From Hydrogenoanaerobacterium saccharovorans (GTDB lineage: Bacteria > Bacillota > Clostridia > Oscillospirales > Ruminococcaceae), in contig NZ_JACSNR010000008.1 of assembly GCF_016901815.1 (NCBI RefSeq), positions 1 through 64,000 on the forward strand: DNA of 64,000 nt. The letters are read 5' to 3'. Shown in pieces: positions 8,618 through 17,613 of the stretch. Position 1 is the first letter of the stretch. Each line of letters starts with the position of its first letter. A model generated the notes under the pieces. It ran no database searches, had not been told where the DNA came from, and saw only the letters and a list, made by a program, of their open reading frames with translations. Both the position numbers and the translations under genes were made by a program.

Positions 8618-9036
8618 GTTATGATATCCTCCCTTTGGATAATATGTTGGCATAGCGGATGAATCCGCATATTTTTACCCATTCAAATTCTACCATCTTT
8701 ACCGGGGGATGTAAAGTCAAGAAAGTGTAAAATTCCAGTTTCGTTTGGGTTTTGCCTGATTTTTAACAACAAATCATGGCTTTCCGGGCAGTCTTTTGAC
8801 AAAAATGAGAACGCCTCTCTCTTTGGCTGTGTGCATTTTGCAGACGGCTGTCGGCACAGCAGAGCCTCCCTCCCCCATTGACAGAATCTCCCGGAACGAT
8901 TATAGTATTCTTAAACCGGGTTCTGATCCGGGTCATACTGCCGCCGGCTGTATTATAATAATGTATAGCAAAGCGGACAGGCTTTCCGATCCCGGACCCG
9001 AATACCAGAAACACTGAGAAATGGAGTAAACTGAAT
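8618..9036. other. Divergent promoter region between nifJ and the CorC-like gene
   Basis: No gene is seen. For nifJ (minus strand) an extended -10 TGGTAGAAT lies at 8695-8687 with TTGACT further upstream at 8720-8715, spaced longer than usual. Its leader contains a perfect inverted repeat GCGGAT-GA-ATCCGC (8655-8668). For the plus-strand gene TTGACA (8878-8883) and TATAGT (8901-8906) are 17 bases apart, and a second A+T-rich -10-like stretch lies near 8951-8963. Confidence 0.55.
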
Positions 9037-10392
9037 ATGGACCCTGACAGTAGTACGATCTATCCCGCACTGACCGCATTTTTGCTTTTGCTGGTGCTTT
9101 CGGGGCTGTTTTCCGCAGCCGAAGCTGCCTTTACCGGCATCAATGACAGCCAGACCCAGCGCCGTGCCGCTGAAGGCGATAAAAAAGCCCAGCACATCAT
9201 GGATCTGATCCGCAAGCCCACGGTATTCATCTCCACGGTGCGTACCGGTTCCACCCTCTGCGCCATGCTGGGACTTACCGTCCTCAGCCCGTCCCTGACC
9301 GGCCTGTTCCTTGAGCGGTTCTATCAGGAGATGGAGGTTCCCCTCACCGCCTATCCGGTCTTTCTGATCCTCATCACCATTCTGGTGGGAATCGTCACCA
9401 TTGCCCTGGGCAATATCCTGCCCGGACGCCTTGGGGATTTCTTCCCGGATCAGACTGCCTCGCTGCTCACCCCGTTCATGATGGTCATGTCCATCCTGCT
9501 GCGGCCCATTGTCTGGCTCACCCTGGGCATTGCCAATCTGGGGCTGCGTCTGCTGGGCCAGAACCCCAACCAGGAACCGGATACCGTCACCGAGGAAGAA
9601 ATCCGCATGATGGTGACAGTGGGCGAGGAAAAAGGCGCCATTGAACAGAGCGAAAAGGATATGATCAACAATATCTTTGAGTTCGACGACCGGGTGGTCA
9701 CCGAAGTGATGACCCACCGCATGGAAATGATCGCCCTCAAGGATACCGTCCAGCTGGATGAAGCAGTAAAAGTGGCCCGGGAAACTGGTTATTCCCGGAT
9801 TCCTGTCTACCATGAGGACATCGATGACATCGTGGGTGTCCTCTATGCCAAGGATCTGCTGCTCTTTGTCAACGACGGCTGCAACAGTAAGGATTTTAAT
9901 ATCAAGAAGCTGCTGCATGAGCCCTTCTATATCCCGGAAACCGCCAAGTGTACCGAGCTGTTCAAGGACTTCCAGCGCAAGCAGCTGCACATGGCGATTG
10001 TCATCGATGAATACGGCGGCACCTATGGCATGGTGACCATGGAGGACCTGCTGGAAACCATCGTGGGCAATATCCAGGACGAATACGACAAGGAAGAAAA
10101 TGAGTACCAGAAGCTCTCGGATACCGAGTACATCATCGATGGCTGGATCTCGGTGGATGAGGTGGAGGATCTTCTGGGCATCAAGATCCCGGACGACACC
10201 GAGTATGATACCCTCGGCGGCGTTGTGGTGGATATGCTCGGCGACCTGCCCGAAGAAGGGCAGCATCCCTCGGTCCAGATCGACCGGGTACGGTTCACCG
10301 TCCTGGAAGTGGACGACCGCCGCATCTCCCGTCTGAAGGCAGAGATCCTGCCGGACGAAAGCTCCCCCGAATCGGGCGAGCGCCGGGACTGA
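9037..10392 (+). CDS. CNNM/CorC family membrane protein (DUF21, CBS pair, CorC_HlyC domain)
   Basis: This 451-residue protein shows the family order: an N-terminal CNNM (DUF21) domain with about four membrane segments to residue 180, a linker EEEIRMMVTVGEEKGAIEQS, a CBS pair at about 210-340 (TEVMTHRMEMIAL, then YGGTYGMVTMEDLLETIVG), and a C-terminal CorC_HlyC domain from about 360. Relatives are implicated in magnesium or cobalt efflux and were first annotated as hemolysins; transport specificity cannot be read here. It is transcribed alone, between a 17-base-spaced promoter and a strong terminator. Confidence 0.9.
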   Translation: MDPDSSTIYPALTAFLLLLVLSGLFSAAEAAFTGINDSQTQRRAAEGDKKAQHIMDLIRKPTVFISTVRTGSTLCAMLGLTVLSPSLTGLFLERFYQEMEVPLTAYPVFLILITILVGIVTIALGNILPGRLGDFFPDQTASLLTPFMMVMSILLRPIVWLTLGIANLGLRLLGQNPNQEPDTVTEEEIRMMVTVGEEKGAIEQSEKDMINNIFEFDDRVVTEVMTHRMEMIALKDTVQLDEAVKVARETGYSRIPVYHEDIDDIVGVLYAKDLLLFVNDGCNSKDFNIKKLLHEPFYIPETAKCTELFKDFQRKQLHMAIVIDEYGGTYGMVTMEDLLETIVGNIQDEYDKEENEYQKLSDTEYIIDGWISVDEVEDLLGIKIPDDTEYDTLGGVVVDMLGDLPEEGQHPSVQIDRVRFTVLEVDDRRISRLKAEILPDESSPESGERRD

Positions 10393-10425
10393 TCCCGTTT
10401 TATCCCATTGATTCCGAATCCCTGT

Positions 10426-10457
10426 CCCCTGAGGCAAGTCCTCAGGGGATATTTTTT
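10426..10457 (+). terminator. Intrinsic terminator
   Basis: CCCCTGAGG (10426-10434) pairs with CCTCAGGGG (10440-10448), followed by ATATTTTTT. It ends the CorC-like transcript. Confidence 0.9.
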
Positions 10458-10512
10458 GCGCCGGCGGCAGGGCGAGGCAGGCAAATTCGCTCTTTTCTTT
10501 CGGTGCCAGGTG

Positions 10513-10554
10513 TGCTATGATACAGTCAGTACACTTCATACAGTCTGACTGTAT
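10513..10554 (+). promoter_or_regulatory. Promoter with extended -10 and palindromic operator
   Basis: An extended -10 TGCTATGAT lies at 10513-10521. It overlaps one half-site ATACAGTCAG (about 10519-10528) and is followed by a perfect palindrome ATACAGTC-T-GACTGTAT at 10538-10554. The palindrome would sit just downstream of the transcription start, the usual position for a repressor. No cognate regulator is adjacent. Confidence 0.55.
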
Positions 10555-10615
10555 CACAGCGGTACCTGGCGGATATTGGGGGGAAAATTTCTGCCTGAAC
10601 CGAGGTTATGTATCC

Positions 10616-11302
10616 ATGCGTTATCTCTATGTGATGGTCTCCCGGACCGACACCGGATTTGCCAGACTGATCCGGCGGTTCACCGGCTGCTATTACAACC
10701 ACGCCGCCATTTCCTTTGACTGTGACCTGCGGCAGCTCTATTCCTTTGCCCGGCGTGCCTACGACCTGCCGCTGAGTGCCTGCCTGACCCGGGAGAGCCC
10801 TTTGATGTACACCCGGGGCCAGGGCGATGCCCAGATTGTCCTCTACCGGCTGCCGGTACCGGATGAACGGTTCATCGCCGCCCGGCGCACCGTACAGATG
10901 ATGCTCCGGGACGGCGGGTACATTTATAATGTATGGTCGGTGTTCACCTATCCGCTGACCCGGGGTCTGCCCGCCTATAAAGCCCAGACCTGTTCCGAGT
11001 TCACTGCCGGAATCCTGCGCATTGCCGGGCTCCGGCTGGACCGTCCCGACTGCCGCTACCACCCCGAGGACTTCACCCACCTGCTGGAGGGGCTGGAGGT
11101 CTACCGGGGCTCGCTGGCAGCCTACTGCGGCGAGAACCGCCGTCTGGACGGGGACCCGGAATACCTGCGCCGGCACAGTCTGCTCCAGATCGCCGGATGC
11201 AGCCTGCGTACCCTGGCCTGCGCCGCTGACCGAAGCCTGTTTGAACGCCCATCCGGCCTGCCGGATGTCACCGGGCAGTATTTTGCCCATACCCATCGCT
11301 GA
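10616..11302 (+). CDS. YiiX-like permuted papain-fold (NlpC/P60-related) protein
   Basis: This 228-residue protein lacks a signal peptide. A His in CYYNHAAISFD near residue 30 and a Cys in AQTCSEFTAGIL near 128 have the order (His before Cys) of permuted NlpC/P60 or YiiX-like cysteine hydrolases. The family hydrolyses amide or thioester bonds in lipids or peptides; the substrate is unknown. The ATG at 10616 was preferred over an upstream in-frame ATG at 10517 because the latter overlaps the promoter and operator and gives an atypical extension. The next gene starts 15 bases downstream and is probably cotranscribed. Confidence 0.65.
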   Translation: MRYLYVMVSRTDTGFARLIRRFTGCYYNHAAISFDCDLRQLYSFARRAYDLPLSACLTRESPLMYTRGQGDAQIVLYRLPVPDERFIAARRTVQMMLRDGGYIYNVWSVFTYPLTRGLPAYKAQTCSEFTAGILRIAGLRLDRPDCRYHPEDFTHLLEGLEVYRGSLAAYCGENRRLDGDPEYLRRHSLLQIAGCSLRTLACAADRSLFERPSGLPDVTGQYFAHTHR

Positions 11303-11317
11303 AAGGGGGATTATCCC

Positions 11318-11887
11318 ATGTCCGATAAAATGGAGAATATGGTCCCGGAGGGCCAGCAGCCCATCCACACCGCCCGGTTCCGGCTGACTCCGGCAGCCTA
11401 TACCCAGCTCAATCTCATTGTCCAGCGCCGGGGACTGAAAAAACGCCGGCTGCTCACACTGGCACTGGCTGTGGGTGTCACGCTGATCTACTGTATCCTC
11501 ACCAACGTGCCTGTGAGCACCACAATCCTGCTCATGGTCACCGAAGCCCTGGTGGTCCTGCCGGTGAGCTTCCTCATGGACAAGTGGTTCCTGAAGCTCT
11601 ACGCCAGACGCAGCCAGAGGCTCTCCCCTGCCGCCCTGGACGAACAGCTCTTCGAGTTCTATGAGGACGGCTTCCGGGTGGTTTCCGGCAACAGCACCGA
11701 TGGCTTTGTGCGCTACAACCGCATTGTGTCCCTGGCCCGCACCGATGACTACCTGGCACTGTTCATCACCGATGTATATGCCTATCTGGTGATGGGCGAC
11801 GCTGCCGACTGCGGCATGCAGGAGCTCACCGAATTCCTCCAGCGGAAGATGAACGGCAAGCCCCTGGAAAACTACCGCACCCACTGA
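11318..11887 (+). CDS. Membrane protein with YcxB-like domain
   Basis: This 189-residue protein has a short cytoplasmic N-terminus, two hydrophobic segments at about residues 45-85 and a soluble C-terminal domain (LFEFYEDGFRVVSGN, then RYNRIVSLARTDDYLALFI) of the YcxB-like type. The function is unknown. AAAGGGGG precedes the ATG by 8 bases. It is the second gene of a small operon with the papain-like protein. Confidence 0.65.
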   Translation: MSDKMENMVPEGQQPIHTARFRLTPAAYTQLNLIVQRRGLKKRRLLTLALAVGVTLIYCILTNVPVSTTILLMVTEALVVLPVSFLMDKWFLKLYARRSQRLSPAALDEQLFEFYEDGFRVVSGNSTDGFVRYNRIVSLARTDDYLALFITDVYAYLVMGDAADCGMQELTEFLQRKMNGKPLENYRTH

Positions 11888-11906
11888 CCTGCCCCATAAA
11901 AGCAAC

Positions 11907-11942
11907 CCCCCGCTCTCCGATCCGGAAAGCGGGGATATTTTT
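11907..11942 (+). terminator. Intrinsic terminator
   Basis: CCCCGCT pairs with AAGCGGGG (11926-11934) followed by ATATTTTTAT. It ends the YcxB-like operon. Confidence 0.8.
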
Positions 11943-11954
11943 ATCCCAAAACGC

Positions 11955-11999
11955 CAGAAAACCACAGACCAAGGGGAGAAGGTCTGTGGTTTTCTGGCT
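11955..11999 (-). terminator. Terminator of the liv operon
   Basis: AAAACCACAGACC (11958-11970) pairs exactly with GGTCTGTGGTTTT (11981-11993). It lies about 65 bases after livF on the minus strand. Confidence 0.8.
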
Positions 12000-12064
12000 T
12001 TGGAATTCAGGAAATATATCTCAAACCGGCAAGAACCGGTCTGACGCGAAAGAAAACAGGCAGG

Positions 12065-12766
12065 TTATCCCAGATAGGCCGAGCGGACGCTGGCATCGGT
12101 GAGCAGGCTGCGCCCCTCACCCGAGCTGACGATCTTGCCGGTGGACAGCACATAGCTGTAATCGGCGATCTCCAGGGCCTTGGTGGCATTCTGCTCTACC
12201 AGCAGGACCGTCACGCCGGTCTTGTTCACCTGGCGGATGATCGAGAAGATCTCGTCCACCAGAATGGGAGCCAGACCCATGGAGGGTTCGTCCAGCAGGA
12301 GCATCTTCGGGCGGGACATGAGTGCCCGACCCATGGCAAGCATCTGCTGTTCGCCGCCGGACAGGGTGCCTGCCGGCTGACGCAGCCGCTCCTTGAGGCG
12401 CGGGAAGCTGTGGAACACCATCTCCAGATCCTCCCGGATGCCGGCGGTATCCCGGCGGGTAAAGGCGCCCATCTCCAGGTTTTCCAGCACGGTCATCTGA
12501 CCAAAGACCCGGCGGCTCTCCGGCACCTGGGCCAGACCCCGCACCAGGATCTTGTTGGGGGAATGCCCGGTGATGTCCACCCCGTCAAAGCTGATCTTTC
12601 CGCTTTTGGGGCGCAGCAGACCCGAGATGGTCTGGAGAATGGTGGTCTTGCCGGCGCCGTTGGCTCCGATCAGGGTACAGATCTCGCCGTCCCGCACCTC
12701 AAAGCTCACACCCTTGACCGCATGGATCTTATCATAATATACATTCAGTTCCTCGACTTTGAGCAT
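12065..12766 (-). CDS. livF: Branched-chain amino acid ABC transporter, ATPase LivF
   Basis: This 233-residue ATPase powers uptake of leucine, isoleucine and valine. Walker A is GANGAGKTT near residue 38, the signature is TLSGGEQQMLAMGRAL and Walker B is MLLLDEPSMGLAP; QNATKALEIADYSYVL is typical of LivF rather than LivG. The start is the ATG at 12766, with GGGAGG 11 bases upstream inside the end of livG; the longer in-frame extension has no ribosome site. It is the last gene of livJHMGF. Confidence 0.95.
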   Translation of the reverse strand: MLKVEELNVYYDKIHAVKGVSFEVRDGEICTLIGANGAGKTTILQTISGLLRPKSGKISFDGVDITGHSPNKILVRGLAQVPESRRVFGQMTVLENLEMGAFTRRDTAGIREDLEMVFHSFPRLKERLRQPAGTLSGGEQQMLAMGRALMSRPKMLLLDEPSMGLAPILVDEIFSIIRQVNKTGVTVLLVEQNATKALEIADYSYVLSTGKIVSSGEGRSLLTDASVRSAYLG

Positions 12767-12773
12767 CTCGCTT

Positions 12774-13538
12774 TTAACCTCCCAGATAGGCTTCGATAAC
12801 ACGGGGATCAGCACGCACCTCGTCCGGAGTGCCGTCGGCAATCACCTTGCCGTAATCCAGCACCATGATCCGCTCGCAGACACCCATGACCAGCGGCATA
12901 TCATGCTCGATGAGCAGGATGGAGATGCCGAACTTCTGCCGGATAAAGGCAATGGTCTCCATGAGTTCCCGGGTTTCGGTATTGTTCATGCCCGCTGCCG
13001 GTTCGTCCAGGCAGAGGAGCTTGGGATTGGTCGCCAGTGCCCGGGCAATCTCCAGCTTGCGCTGCTGTCCGTAGGGCAGGTTGCCCGCCCGCATGTCCGC
13101 CTTCTTATCCAGATCAAAGACAGCGAGCAGTTCCAGCGCCCGGCTGTCGGCGTTTTCCTCCTCCAGCCAGAACCGCCGGGTCTTGAGCACCGACTCCAGA
13201 AGGTTGTAGTGCATGCCGTCATGCATGGCTGCCTTGACATTGTCCAGCACTGTCATATCCTTGAACAGACGGATATTCTGGAAGGTACGGCTGATGCCAT
13301 GGCGCACCGTATAGCGCATTCCCTTGCCGCTGATGACTTCGCCGTCCAGCGTGACAGTGCCGTCGGTGGGGGTATAGACGCCGGTGAGCAGGTTGAAGAG
13401 GGTGGTCTTGCCGGCGCCATTGGGACCGATCAGTCCCATGACTGCCCCCTGGGGAATGGAAAAGTTCACATCGTCCAGTGCCCGCAGGCCCCGGAAACTG
13501 ATGCCCAGATGTTCTGCTCTCAGCAGTGGTTCTGCCAT
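12774..13538 (-). CDS. livG: Branched-chain amino acid ABC transporter, ATPase LivG
   Basis: This 254-residue ATPase has Walker A GPNGAGKTT, the LivG-specific RTFQNIRLF Q-loop, an ABC signature in which the usual SGG is replaced by GNLPYGQQRKLEIARAL as in other LivG proteins, and Walker B LLCLDEPAAGMN. The GMNNTE after Walker B is family-typical. It sits directly against livM (stop and start adjacent) and 7 bases before livF. Confidence 0.95.
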   Translation of the reverse strand: MAEPLLRAEHLGISFRGLRALDDVNFSIPQGAVMGLIGPNGAGKTTLFNLLTGVYTPTDGTVTLDGEVISGKGMRYTVRHGISRTFQNIRLFKDMTVLDNVKAAMHDGMHYNLLESVLKTRRFWLEEENADSRALELLAVFDLDKKADMRAGNLPYGQQRKLEIARALATNPKLLCLDEPAAGMNNTETRELMETIAFIRQKFGISILLIEHDMPLVMGVCERIMVLDYGKVIADGTPDEVRADPRVIEAYLGG

Positions 13539-14537
13539 TTATTCCTCCCCCTTTCCGCCGGCGGGAACCGGCTTTTTCAGCATGGCGGTCAGGCGCTCCC
13601 AGAGCCGGGAGAGCGAGAATTCCCGCTTGCCCAGCAGTCCCTGGGGACGCAGGATCATCATCAGGACCAGCACCACCGAATAGATGAGCATCCGGTAGTC
13701 TGCCAGATCCCGGAGCAGTTCGGGCAGCAGGGTGAGCACCACCGCTGCCAGCACCGAACCGGTAAAGCTGCCCATGCCGCCCAGTACCACCATGACCAGG
13801 ATCTCGATGGACATATTGAAGTCAAAGGTGGCAGGGTCCAGCACTGTAATATAATGTGCATAGAGTCCGCCCGCTACTCCGGCAAAGAAGGAGGAGATGG
13901 TAAAGGCCAGTACCTTGTACCGGGTACCGGGAACACCCACTGCCTCAGCGGCGATCTCATTCTCCCGCAGGGAGAGGATCGCGCGGCCCTGCCGGGTGCC
14001 GATCATGGCATACATCACCGCCACGCTCAGGGCGGCAATCCAGAATACCCACGGGAAGGTGGTGTATTCATCAATGCCGTAGAGACCCCGCCCGCCGCCG
14101 GTGAAGGAGAGATTCTGGATCACCACGCGGATGATCTCACCGAATCCCAGGGTGACGATGGCGAGGTAGTCGCCCCGCAGCCGCAGGGCCGGAATGCCGA
14201 TGAGCACTCCGAACACCGCAGCCAGTGCCCCGCCGAGGAGCAGAGCCAGCGGGAATTCCACCAGGGCAGGCAGATCCATGTGCAGGGTGAAGAGCGCCGC
14301 GGTATAGGCGCCGATGGACATGAAGCCCGCATGACCCAGCACCAGTTCGCCCAGTACGCCGGTGGTGAGATTGAGGGAGGCAGCCAGCAGCACATAGATG
14401 CCGATGGTGATGATGATGCCCTGGTACTGCATCGAGATGAAGCCCGAGGACATCAGGCCATAGAGGAGACCAAAGCCCAGTACCAGTGCCAGGAAGTTTC
14501 TCCGGCGGCACAGGGAAGTCCATTTTGCCTTATCCAT
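13539..14537 (-). CDS. livM: Branched-chain amino acid ABC transporter permease LivM
   Basis: This 332-residue permease has about ten hydrophobic segments and the family motif of the ATPase-coupling loop, LRLRGDYLAIVTLGFGEIIR, near residue 118, followed by TGGGRGLYGI and QGRAILSLRENEIAAEAVG. The ATG at 14537 has GGAGG 8 bases upstream. It pairs with LivH to form the channel. The gene continues without gap into livG. Confidence 0.95.
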   Translation of the reverse strand: MDKAKWTSLCRRRNFLALVLGFGLLYGLMSSGFISMQYQGIIITIGIYVLLAASLNLTTGVLGELVLGHAGFMSIGAYTAALFTLHMDLPALVEFPLALLLGGALAAVFGVLIGIPALRLRGDYLAIVTLGFGEIIRVVIQNLSFTGGGRGLYGIDEYTTFPWVFWIAALSVAVMYAMIGTRQGRAILSLRENEIAAEAVGVPGTRYKVLAFTISSFFAGVAGGLYAHYITVLDPATFDFNMSIEILVMVVLGGMGSFTGSVLAAVVLTLLPELLRDLADYRMLIYSVVLVLMMILRPQGLLGKREFSLSRLWERLTAMLKKPVPAGGKGEE

Positions 14538-14550
14538 GCCTTGCACCTCC

Positions 14551-15426
14551 TCAGACCTTTTCCCGCTCATTGCGTCCCAGCAGACCCGAAGGCTTGACCA
14601 GCAGCACGATGATGAGCAGGGCGAATACGATGGCGTCTGCCATGGCAGACGAGATATAGCGCTTGATGAGCGCTTCGGCAATGCCGATGATGAAGCCGCC
14701 GATCATGGCGCCGGGAATGACTCCGATGCCGCCGATGACCGCCGCGATAAAGGCCCGCAGGCCGAGCATCGAACCCATATAGGGGTTGATGAGCGGATAG
14801 GTGGAGCTGTACAGCACCGCCGCCACCGCAGCCAGGGCGGAACCGATGGCAAAGGTGATGGAGATGGAGGTATCAATGTTGATGCCCATGAGCTGGGCAG
14901 CACCCTGATCCTCGGATACAGCACGCATGGCCTTACCCACCCGGGTACGGTTTACAAAGAGGGTGAGCAGCACCATAAGCACCACGGTTACCACCAGGGT
15001 GATGGCAGTGAGCCGGCTCACGGTGACGCCGCCCAGAGTGAAGCCCTCACCGGTGAAGTGGTTGGGGAAGGGCTTGGGGCTGGAACCGAAGATGAGCAGG
15101 AAGCCGTTCTGGAGCATGAGGCTGACGCCGATGGTGGTGATGAGCGCCGACATTCTCGAACCGCCCCGGAGCGGCTTATAGGCCAGACGCTCGATGGTCA
15201 CACCCAGCACCGCGCTGACTGTGGCGGTGGCGGCAATGACTCCCCAGACCGGCAGACCGCTGGACTGGAAGAAGAGCAGCGCCACATAGGAACCCACCAT
15301 AATAATATCCCCATGGGCAAAGTTGATCATTTTGGCAATGCCGTACACCATCGTATATCCGATGGCTACCAGCGCATACACGCTGCCGATCTGTACGCCG
15401 TTGACCAGTTGCTGTGCAAAGTCCAT
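14551..15426 (-). CDS. livH: Branched-chain amino acid ABC transporter permease LivH
   Basis: This 291-residue permease begins MDFAQQLVNGVQIGSVYALVAI and has the LivH hallmarks GIAKMINFAHGDIIMVGSY and MRAVSEDQGAAQLMGINID. It has about eight membrane segments. It lies 13 bases before livM and about 90 bases after livJ, with the whole set on one strand. Confidence 0.95.
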   Translation of the reverse strand: MDFAQQLVNGVQIGSVYALVAIGYTMVYGIAKMINFAHGDIIMVGSYVALLFFQSSGLPVWGVIAATATVSAVLGVTIERLAYKPLRGGSRMSALITTIGVSLMLQNGFLLIFGSSPKPFPNHFTGEGFTLGGVTVSRLTAITLVVTVVLMVLLTLFVNRTRVGKAMRAVSEDQGAAQLMGINIDTSISITFAIGSALAAVAAVLYSSTYPLINPYMGSMLGLRAFIAAVIGGIGVIPGAMIGGFIIGIAEALIKRYISSAMADAIVFALLIIVLLVKPSGLLGRNEREKV

Positions 15427-15518
15427 TCTTGTTCCCCTTTATCGAAAACACCCGGGGACGGAAGCTGTTCTCCCGTCCCCGCAGTGTCCTACTGTTTCCT
15501 GAATCAGTTCCCGGAAAG

Positions 15519-16733
15519 TCAGGCAGCAGCTTCTTCCGAAGCCTCTTCGCTGGCCGGCTCCTCAGCGGGAGCTTCCTCGGCACCATTCTCTACCAGAGCA
15601 TAGGCGCCATCCTTGACTGTAACAAACTTGACATCCTTCACAGGGTCACCGCTGCCCTCATAGTGGATGGCACCGGTTACACCTTCATACTGCAGATTGG
15701 TAAGAGCCTCGTTTACAGCGGCAGAATCGGTGGTGCCGGCAGCCTCGATGGCCTGGAACAGCATCATACCGGCATCATAGCCCAGTGCCGCAAAGGACGA
15801 AGGATCGCTGCCATAAGCCTCTCTGTACCGGGTTACGAAATCCTGTACCTTGGCACCGGGATCGGTCGCGGTGAAGTGATTGGTGAAGACTACGCCTTCC
15901 ACTGCGCTCTTGTTGTTCTCATCCAGAGCACTGAGCACGCCGTCCCAGCCATCCGCACCCAGGAGCTGGGCATCCAGTCCCACTTCCTTGGCCTGGATTG
16001 CGATCAGGGCATTGGTGTTGTAGTAAGAGGGCACATACAGGGCATCCGGATCAGCCGCGGCAATCTTGGAAAGCTGGCTCTTGAAGTCAGTGTCGGTGCT
16101 CTGGAAACTCTCGAAGGCTACGACCTCCAGGCCGTTGGCTTCTGCCTCTGCCTTGAAGGATTCCGCTACGCCCAGGGAGTAGTCATCGGTGATGTCGTAG
16201 AGCACGGCTACCTTCTGGGCAGACAGCTCATTTGCGGCATAATCTGCCATGGCCTTGGCCTGGGTGGCATCCAGGAAGCAGGTACGGAATACATTGCTGC
16301 CTGCCTCGGTGATGGCTGTGGCTGTGCCGGTGGGGGTCATCATGGGCAGGTTGTCCTTGGCGGCCTTGGAGGATACGCTGATCGCCGGCTTGCTGGTGAC
16401 AGCGCCCCACAGAGCTACCATGCCATCGCCCTTTAGTTTGTTGTAGGCGTTCACAGCCTTGGTGGTGTCGTTTTCATCGTCCTGATAGTCCACTACCACC
16501 TGACGGCCCAGAACGCCGCCATTGGCATTGACCTCTTCCACAGCCAGCTTCAGGCCATTGGTAGCGGTGATGCCGTAGTCCGATGCGCCGCCGGTGAGCG
16601 GGGCAATGGCGCCGATGCGGATGGTATCGCCGGTATCGGCTGTGGACGAACTGTTATTGCCGGAGCATCCGGTAAAGGTTCCCATTGCCATAGTCAGTGC
16701 CAGGGCCAGTGCTGCAAATCGTTTGGTTTTCAT
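15519..16733 (-). CDS. livJ: Branched-chain amino acid substrate-binding lipoprotein LivJ-like
   Basis: This 404-residue periplasmic-binding-like protein has a signal peptide with lipobox (GTFTG then Cys23), so it is membrane-anchored outside the cell. The mature part shows the type I fold motifs IRIGAIAPLTGGASDYG, NANGGVLGRQVVVDYQDDEND and ALGYDAGMMLFQAIE. The C-terminus ends in an unusual Ala/Glu-rich tail of about 20 residues. The ATG at 16733 has GGAGGG upstream. It is the first gene after the isoleucine-type T-box, so binding of branched-chain amino acids, isoleucine in particular, is likely. Confidence 0.93.
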   Translation of the reverse strand: MKTKRFAALALALTMAMGTFTGCSGNNSSSTADTGDTIRIGAIAPLTGGASDYGITATNGLKLAVEEVNANGGVLGRQVVVDYQDDENDTTKAVNAYNKLKGDGMVALWGAVTSKPAISVSSKAAKDNLPMMTPTGTATAITEAGSNVFRTCFLDATQAKAMADYAANELSAQKVAVLYDITDDYSLGVAESFKAEAEANGLEVVAFESFQSTDTDFKSQLSKIAAADPDALYVPSYYNTNALIAIQAKEVGLDAQLLGADGWDGVLSALDENNKSAVEGVVFTNHFTATDPGAKVQDFVTRYREAYGSDPSSFAALGYDAGMMLFQAIEAAGTTDSAAVNEALTNLQYEGVTGAIHYEGSGDPVKDVKFVTVKDGAYALVENGAEEAPAEEPASEEASEEAAA

Positions 16734-16795
16734 GTTGATTCCCTCCTGAGTTTTTTGTGTGAAAGAGACGGTATGTAATCCGCAAAAAAGGAAAT

Positions 16796-17095
16796 AAAAA
16801 AGCACGCGTCATCTCATTTGGATTACTCCAAAGAGACGAAGCGTGCTGCTCCGTGGTACCACTCTTATTGCCGAAAGGAAGATTCCTTTCAGCCGCTCTG
16901 CCGCATCCAACAATGCGCCCTCCATGATAACGGGGAGGCTCCGGTCCGGCTTACTTGCACGGGGTGTTCAGCCGACTGCTCCAGGGTGATTGTAAGGCTC
17001 CGCTTCTGCCGCCCTCTCACCAAACGGGCGCGCTCTCTGGGAAAAAGCCGATGGAACCTTCCTGTCCCTATCTCTGCATGTTACATATTCTCTTT
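16796..17095 (-). promoter_or_regulatory. T-box riboswitch, probably isoleucine-specific
   Basis: On the minus strand the leader has a long Stem I, a T-box sequence AAGAGTGGTACCACGGAGC (16866-16848) and a terminator hairpin AGCACGC..GCGTGCT (16845-16801) with a T run. The specifier position reads ACA-ATC-ACC with AUC at 16990-16988, the codon of isoleucine, in the context seen in known T-boxes (codon followed by a purine, then the closing strand and GGAG). Uncharged tRNA-Ile would stabilise the antiterminator and turn on livJHMGF. The T-box identity is clear; the isoleucine assignment rests on my alignment of the specifier loop. Confidence 0.88.
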
Positions 17096-17130
17096 TTGGG
17101 GTCGAGCCTTGCGGCTGGTTGTTGTGTTTC

Positions 17131-17158
17131 AGTTTACCACGCGAAAATAAATTGTCAA
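17131..17158 (-). promoter_or_regulatory. Promoter of the T-box-liv operon
   Basis: TTGACA (17158-17153) and TAAACT (17136-17131) are separated by 16 bases, about 35 bases upstream of the T-box Stem I. Confidence 0.7.
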
Positions 17159-17308
17159 CCCTTTGGCGAAAAATTCTTTTTTCTTTGTCAGATTTCACCA
17201 TGCAGCTCTGAATAATCGGCGCTTTAATCTTGCGAAATGACGGACTTGTCCGGCAATCACCTCCATCTGTCCGCTGACATAGGATAGCCCAGAAAGGAGA
17301 ATGCCGTC

Positions 17309-17497
17309 ATGGAATTTTTCTGTTTTGCGCTGCCGCCCGCCTGGAAAGACGCCCATCCTGCCGGTACTGATCCCCGGGAACCGGTGGAGTTTTCCTTCCC
17401 GCTGCCCCGGGAGAGCTGGCTCTGGCTGGAACTGCACGACTGGGCTGACCCGGAGGATCTGTCCTGGCTCTGGGACGAGGACGATCCGGATGAATAA
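17309..17497 (+). CDS. Possible small acidic protein
   Basis: This 62-residue frame has an AAAGGAG ribosome site 9 bases before its ATG. It is rich in Trp and acidic residues at its C-terminus (ending DEDDPDE). I recognise no family. The following 100 bases carry the promoter of a broken regulator gene. It may be real, or a remnant in a decaying region. Confidence 0.35.
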   Translation: MEFFCFALPPAWKDAHPAGTDPREPVEFSFPLPRESWLWLELHDWADPEDLSWLWDEDDPDE

Positions 17498-17613
17498 GTG
17501 CGCCACACCCGGATGCAACCGGCAGTTGACAGTCTGCAACGCCATGGCTGGTGGACAGATCCGGGGGATCTGGGCTATACTGATGGCAGCAAACACACAA
17601 GGGGGACACCACC

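Noticed and set aside
5102-8662. 1,186-codon open frame opposite nifJ
   Set aside because: It mirrors nifJ over its full length, has no ribosome site and gives a low-complexity product. It results from the strong codon bias of nifJ.
12759-14597. Long plus-strand frame opposite livG and livM
   Set aside because: His/Gln-rich shadow of the liv genes, no ribosome site, no recognisable domain.
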